Shown: positions 61,889-64,000 of the stretch, piece after piece | Layout: the number at the start of each line of letters is the position of its first letter | Position numbering within the stretch: the first letter of the stretch is position 1 | NCBI GenBank assembly: GCA_050633525.1 | Contig: JBOEGR010000021.1 | Span: forward strand, 1-64,000 | Length of the DNA: 64,000 nt | Origin: CANLBN01 sp050633525 | GTDB lineage: Bacteria > Pseudomonadota > Gammaproteobacteria > Pseudomonadales > Cellvibrionaceae | Reading direction: 5' to 3' | Program-made: the position numbers and the translations under genes | Notes under the pieces: generated by a model | Databases searched by the model: none | What the model saw: only the letters and a program-made list of their open reading frames with translations | What the model was told of the DNA's origin: nothing

Positions 61889-62338
61889 ATGTCACTAGAA
61901 GTATATCAACGCCTTGCACACTCACACGACTATAAAGTAGATGATCATATTGTCCTCGATCATGATGTGCGTGAAAAAGGGCGTTTTAAAGTAGAGTCTA
62001 CATCGGGCCAAGAAGTGCGTGTTTTTTTAGAGCGCGGTAAAACCTTGCTAGTAGGCGAGTGTTTAAAAACAGAATGTGGAAAAATAATAGAAGTGCAAGG
62101 CGCAGAAGAAGACGTTGTGGAAGCGCATTGCGACGACTGGGAAGTATTTAGTAAAGCCTGTTATCACTTGGGTAATCGCCACGTTAAAATTCAAGTAGGC
62201 GAGCGTTGGCTGCGTATGAAGTCAGATTATGTGTTAGAAGACATGTTGCGTTTATTAGGCTTAAATGTTGAAAAAAAAGTCGCTATTTTTATCCCTGAAT
62301 CAGGAGCTTATGCCGGTGGCCATCACCATCACCACTGA
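61889..62338 (+). CDS. ureE: Urease accessory nickel metallochaperone UreE
   Basis: 149 residues. Peptide-binding N-terminal domain (DHIVLDHDVREKGRFKVESTSGQEVRVFLERGKTLLVGE) and metal-binding C-terminal domain (CYHLGNRHVKIQVGERWLRMKSDYVLEDML). The C-terminus ends in GGHHHHH, a short His tail for nickel. The last 29 nt overlap ureF in another frame. Confidence 0.96.
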   Translation: MSLEVYQRLAHSHDYKVDDHIVLDHDVREKGRFKVESTSGQEVRVFLERGKTLLVGECLKTECGKIIEVQGAEEDVVEAHCDDWEVFSKACYHLGNRHVKIQVGERWLRMKSDYVLEDMLRLLGLNVEKKVAIFIPESGAYAGGHHHHH

Positions 62339-63026
62339 GCCAGCATTATTGCGCTTAATGCAATTAAGTAGTGCCAGTTTACCTGTTGGCGGCTACTCTT
62401 TTTCGCAAGGCTTAGAATACGCAGTAGAGCTTGATTGGCTGACCAACAAAGAGCAAACAGCAGATTGGTTGCAGTTAGTCATGCACGAGTCCATAGCAAG
62501 AGTCGATTTACCACTCCTAATACGCTTGATTGATGCCGTGCAAAAAAAAGAAGCAAGCCAATTTATGTATTGGAATGCCACAGTGCTCGCCTGTAGGGAA
62601 ACAAAAGAATTACTGCTTACAGAAACGGCCATGGGTGCTGCGCTTGTGCGTTTATTGCGTGACATGAATATTGAAAGTGGAGCCTTGTACTTTGGTCAGC
62701 CCAATACTGTACAGCAGAGTAATCAAAAAATAAGTTTTGCAGCCGCCTTTGCCGTTGCTGCAGTGAATTGGAATATTGGCCAAGAGGCTATTTTAATTGG
62801 CTACCTATGGTCATGGATTGAAAACCAAGTAGCCGCAGCGACAAAACTAGTGCCCTTGGGTCAAACGGCTGCACAAAAGTTACTGCTCGAATTAAGCGAG
62901 CAGAGTACAAGCGTAATAGAAAAGGCGAGTGCGATTAAAGATAATGAAATTGGCGCATCGTTACCGGGTTTGGCGATGGCAAGTGCGTGGCATGAGACGC
63001 AGTATTCTCGCTTATTCCGATCATAA
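62310..63026 (+). CDS. ureF: Urease accessory protein UreF
   Basis: About 238 residues from ATG 62310 (AGGAG just upstream), inside the end of ureE; the upstream extension to 62265 adds no conserved residues. All-helical: LMQLSSASLPVGGYSFSQGLEYAVE, LACRETKELLLTETAMGAALVRLL, and a conserved C-terminus with LPGLAMASAWHETQYSRLFRS. Recruits UreG to the UreD-urease complex. The stop TAA abuts palindrome 4. Confidence 0.95.
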   Translation: MPVAITITTEPALLRLMQLSSASLPVGGYSFSQGLEYAVELDWLTNKEQTADWLQLVMHESIARVDLPLLIRLIDAVQKKEASQFMYWNATVLACRETKELLLTETAMGAALVRLLRDMNIESGALYFGQPNTVQQSNQKISFAAAFAVAAVNWNIGQEAILIGYLWSWIENQVAAATKLVPLGQTAAQKLLLELSEQSTSVIEKASAIKDNEIGASLPGLAMASAWHETQYSRLFRS

Positions 63027-63112
63027 AAAATGGGGTCAGATTAAACTTTTCTTGAGATTGGGTGGCCTAGTAATATCGTAGGAGAAAAATTTAATCTGAC
63101 CCCATTTTTTAT
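63023..63112. repeat. Urease-operon palindrome 4 (ureF-ureG), variant core
   Basis: Arms 63023-63045 and 63090-63112 are perfectly complementary. The core reads GGGGTCAGATTAAA rather than GGGGTCAGAGTAAA, with the matching change in the opposite arm, so pairing is preserved. The left arm overlaps the ureF stop codon. Confidence 0.88.
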
Positions 63113-63148
63113 TTTTAATGAATTAAAAATAAAGTAAAAGGTAGAAAA

Positions 63149-63763
63149 ATGAAAAAACAAACACTAAGAATGGGAGTGGGTGGCCCAGTAGGTTCGGGTA
63201 AAACAGCGTTGTTACGCGAACTCTGTTTGGCGATGCGTGAGCAATATAATATTGCTGTGGTCACTAATGATATCTACACCAAAGAAGATGCTAACTTTTT
63301 AACGCAGCACGAAGCCTTAAGTGCCGACCGTATTATCGGTGTCGAAACAGGTGGTTGCCCGCATACGGCTATTCGTGAAGATGCCTCAATGAATTTGGCG
63401 GCAGTAGATGAATTGTGTGAACGCCATGACGACCTAGATATGGTGATGATAGAAAGTGGCGGTGATAATTTAAGTGCGACTTTTAGTCCGGAGTTGTCTG
63501 ATTTAACGCTCTATGTAATCGACGTATCTGCAGGCGATAAAATTCCCCGTAAAGGTGGCCCCGGTATTACCAAGTCCGATTTATTGGTTATCAATAAAAC
63601 TGATTTAGCGCCTATTGTCGGTGCCTCTTTAGACGTTATGGACCGAGATGCTAGAAAAATGCGTGGCGATAAACCTTTTGTGTTTTCAAACTTAAAAGCA
63701 AAAGAAGGCCTGCAAGATATTATGGATTTCATTATTCAAGCGGGGATGTTGAAAGCCGCTTGA
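63149..63763 (+). CDS. ureG: Urease accessory GTPase UreG
   Basis: 204 residues. P-loop GVGGPVGSGKTALL, VVTNDIYTKEDANFL, GVETGGCPHTAIREDASMN (the CPH nickel site), VMIESGGDNLSATFSPELSD, and NKTDLAPIVGASLDVM. Supplies GTP-driven nickel insertion into urease with UreD and UreF. Confidence 0.98.
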   Translation: MKKQTLRMGVGGPVGSGKTALLRELCLAMREQYNIAVVTNDIYTKEDANFLTQHEALSADRIIGVETGGCPHTAIREDASMNLAAVDELCERHDDLDMVMIESGGDNLSATFSPELSDLTLYVIDVSAGDKIPRKGGPGITKSDLLVINKTDLAPIVGASLDVMDRDARKMRGDKPFVFSNLKAKEGLQDIMDFIIQAGMLKAA

Positions 63764-63820
63764 TTATTTATTTTAATCATATTTTAAAATGCAGCTAAAG
63801 CTGCTGTAGAGGAGTTTCCA

Positions 63821-63994
63821 GTGAAAATAGTAACCTTAATTCTACTTATCTTGTTAAGTACTTTGAGCATGGCTCACTCAGGCCATAGTGAGGGTAATGC
63901 AATGCTTCATGAGGCTGAGCACACCATGTGGATACTCAGTGGCGCCGCCTTATTACTTGCAGTTGCAGGCTTTTGGGTGTTGAAGAAAAGATAA
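63821..63994 (+). CDS. Small His-rich secreted/membrane protein downstream of ureG
   Basis: 57 residues from GTG 63821, with GGAG 6 nt upstream. Signal sequence (KIVTLILLILLSTLSMA), a short periplasmic segment with five His (HSGHSEGNAMLHEAEH), a membrane helix (MWILSGAALLLAVAGFWVL) and a KKR end. Its place directly after ureG and its histidines suggest a link to nickel or copper handling, but this is inference. No family name is given. Confidence 0.7.
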   Translation: MKIVTLILLILLSTLSMAHSGHSEGNAMLHEAEHTMWILSGAALLLAVAGFWVLKKR

Positions 63995-64000
63995 TAGGGG

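Overview
The window looks like chromosomal DNA of a marine gammaproteobacterium with moderate GC. The evidence is the gammaproteobacterial gene order miaA-hfq-hflX-hflK-hflC-DUF2065-hisZ-purA, a PA3286-like ketoacyl synthase, glnA/glnL/glnG, a proteobacterial dedicated sortase (Pds) cluster of the kind typical of marine gammaproteobacteria, and a urea ABC transporter joined to a urease operon. I could not place the genus. I found no rRNA, tRNA, CRISPR array or prophage.

Layout. 1-3.3 kb: a minus-strand operon of a FabH-like ketosynthase followed by two paralogous seven-helix membrane proteins. The complete one ends in a Fis-type helix-turn-helix, and upstream lies a perfect operator-like dyad. 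This is my best candidate for an undescribed signalling system. 3.3-9.3 kb: nitrogen control: glnG, glnL, glnA (GSI) and a eukaryotic-type GSII, with sigma-54 promoters and NtrC boxes readable before glnL and GSII. 9.3-15.7 kb: a PP2C phosphatase and Hanks kinase pair, DUF501, small membrane proteins and typA. 15.9-25.7 kb: a Pds sortase cluster (OmpA-like protein, sortase, VIT/VWA target, response regulator, histidine kinase) interrupted by a secreted metalloprotease, a partner gene, a lipoprotein and a membrane protein. 25.8-31.7 kb: a pentapeptide-repeat/nucleotide-cyclase fusion, tag, pip, an HD-GYP protein, a DsbA-like protein and dtd. 31.7-41.6 kb: housekeeping genes. 41.8-51.3 kb: a membrane-anchored patatin, KAS III, a transglutaminase-like protein, an apparently interrupted lipoprotein gene, a CvfB-like protein and an HPt/HD-GYP protein. 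51.5-64 kb: urtABCDE, a LysE-type exporter and ureDABCEFG.

How the genes work together. Urea is imported by UrtABCDE, hydrolysed by UreABC (matured by UreDEFG), and the ammonia can be captured by GSI or GSII under NtrBC control, so about one third of the window serves nitrogen acquisition.

Mobile or repeat signatures concentrate in the urea region. A 160-bp MITE-like element sits between urtD and urtE. Four long palindromes with a shared GGGGTCAGA core occupy every non-overlapping junction inside ureDABCEFG, and I did not notice that core elsewhere in the window.
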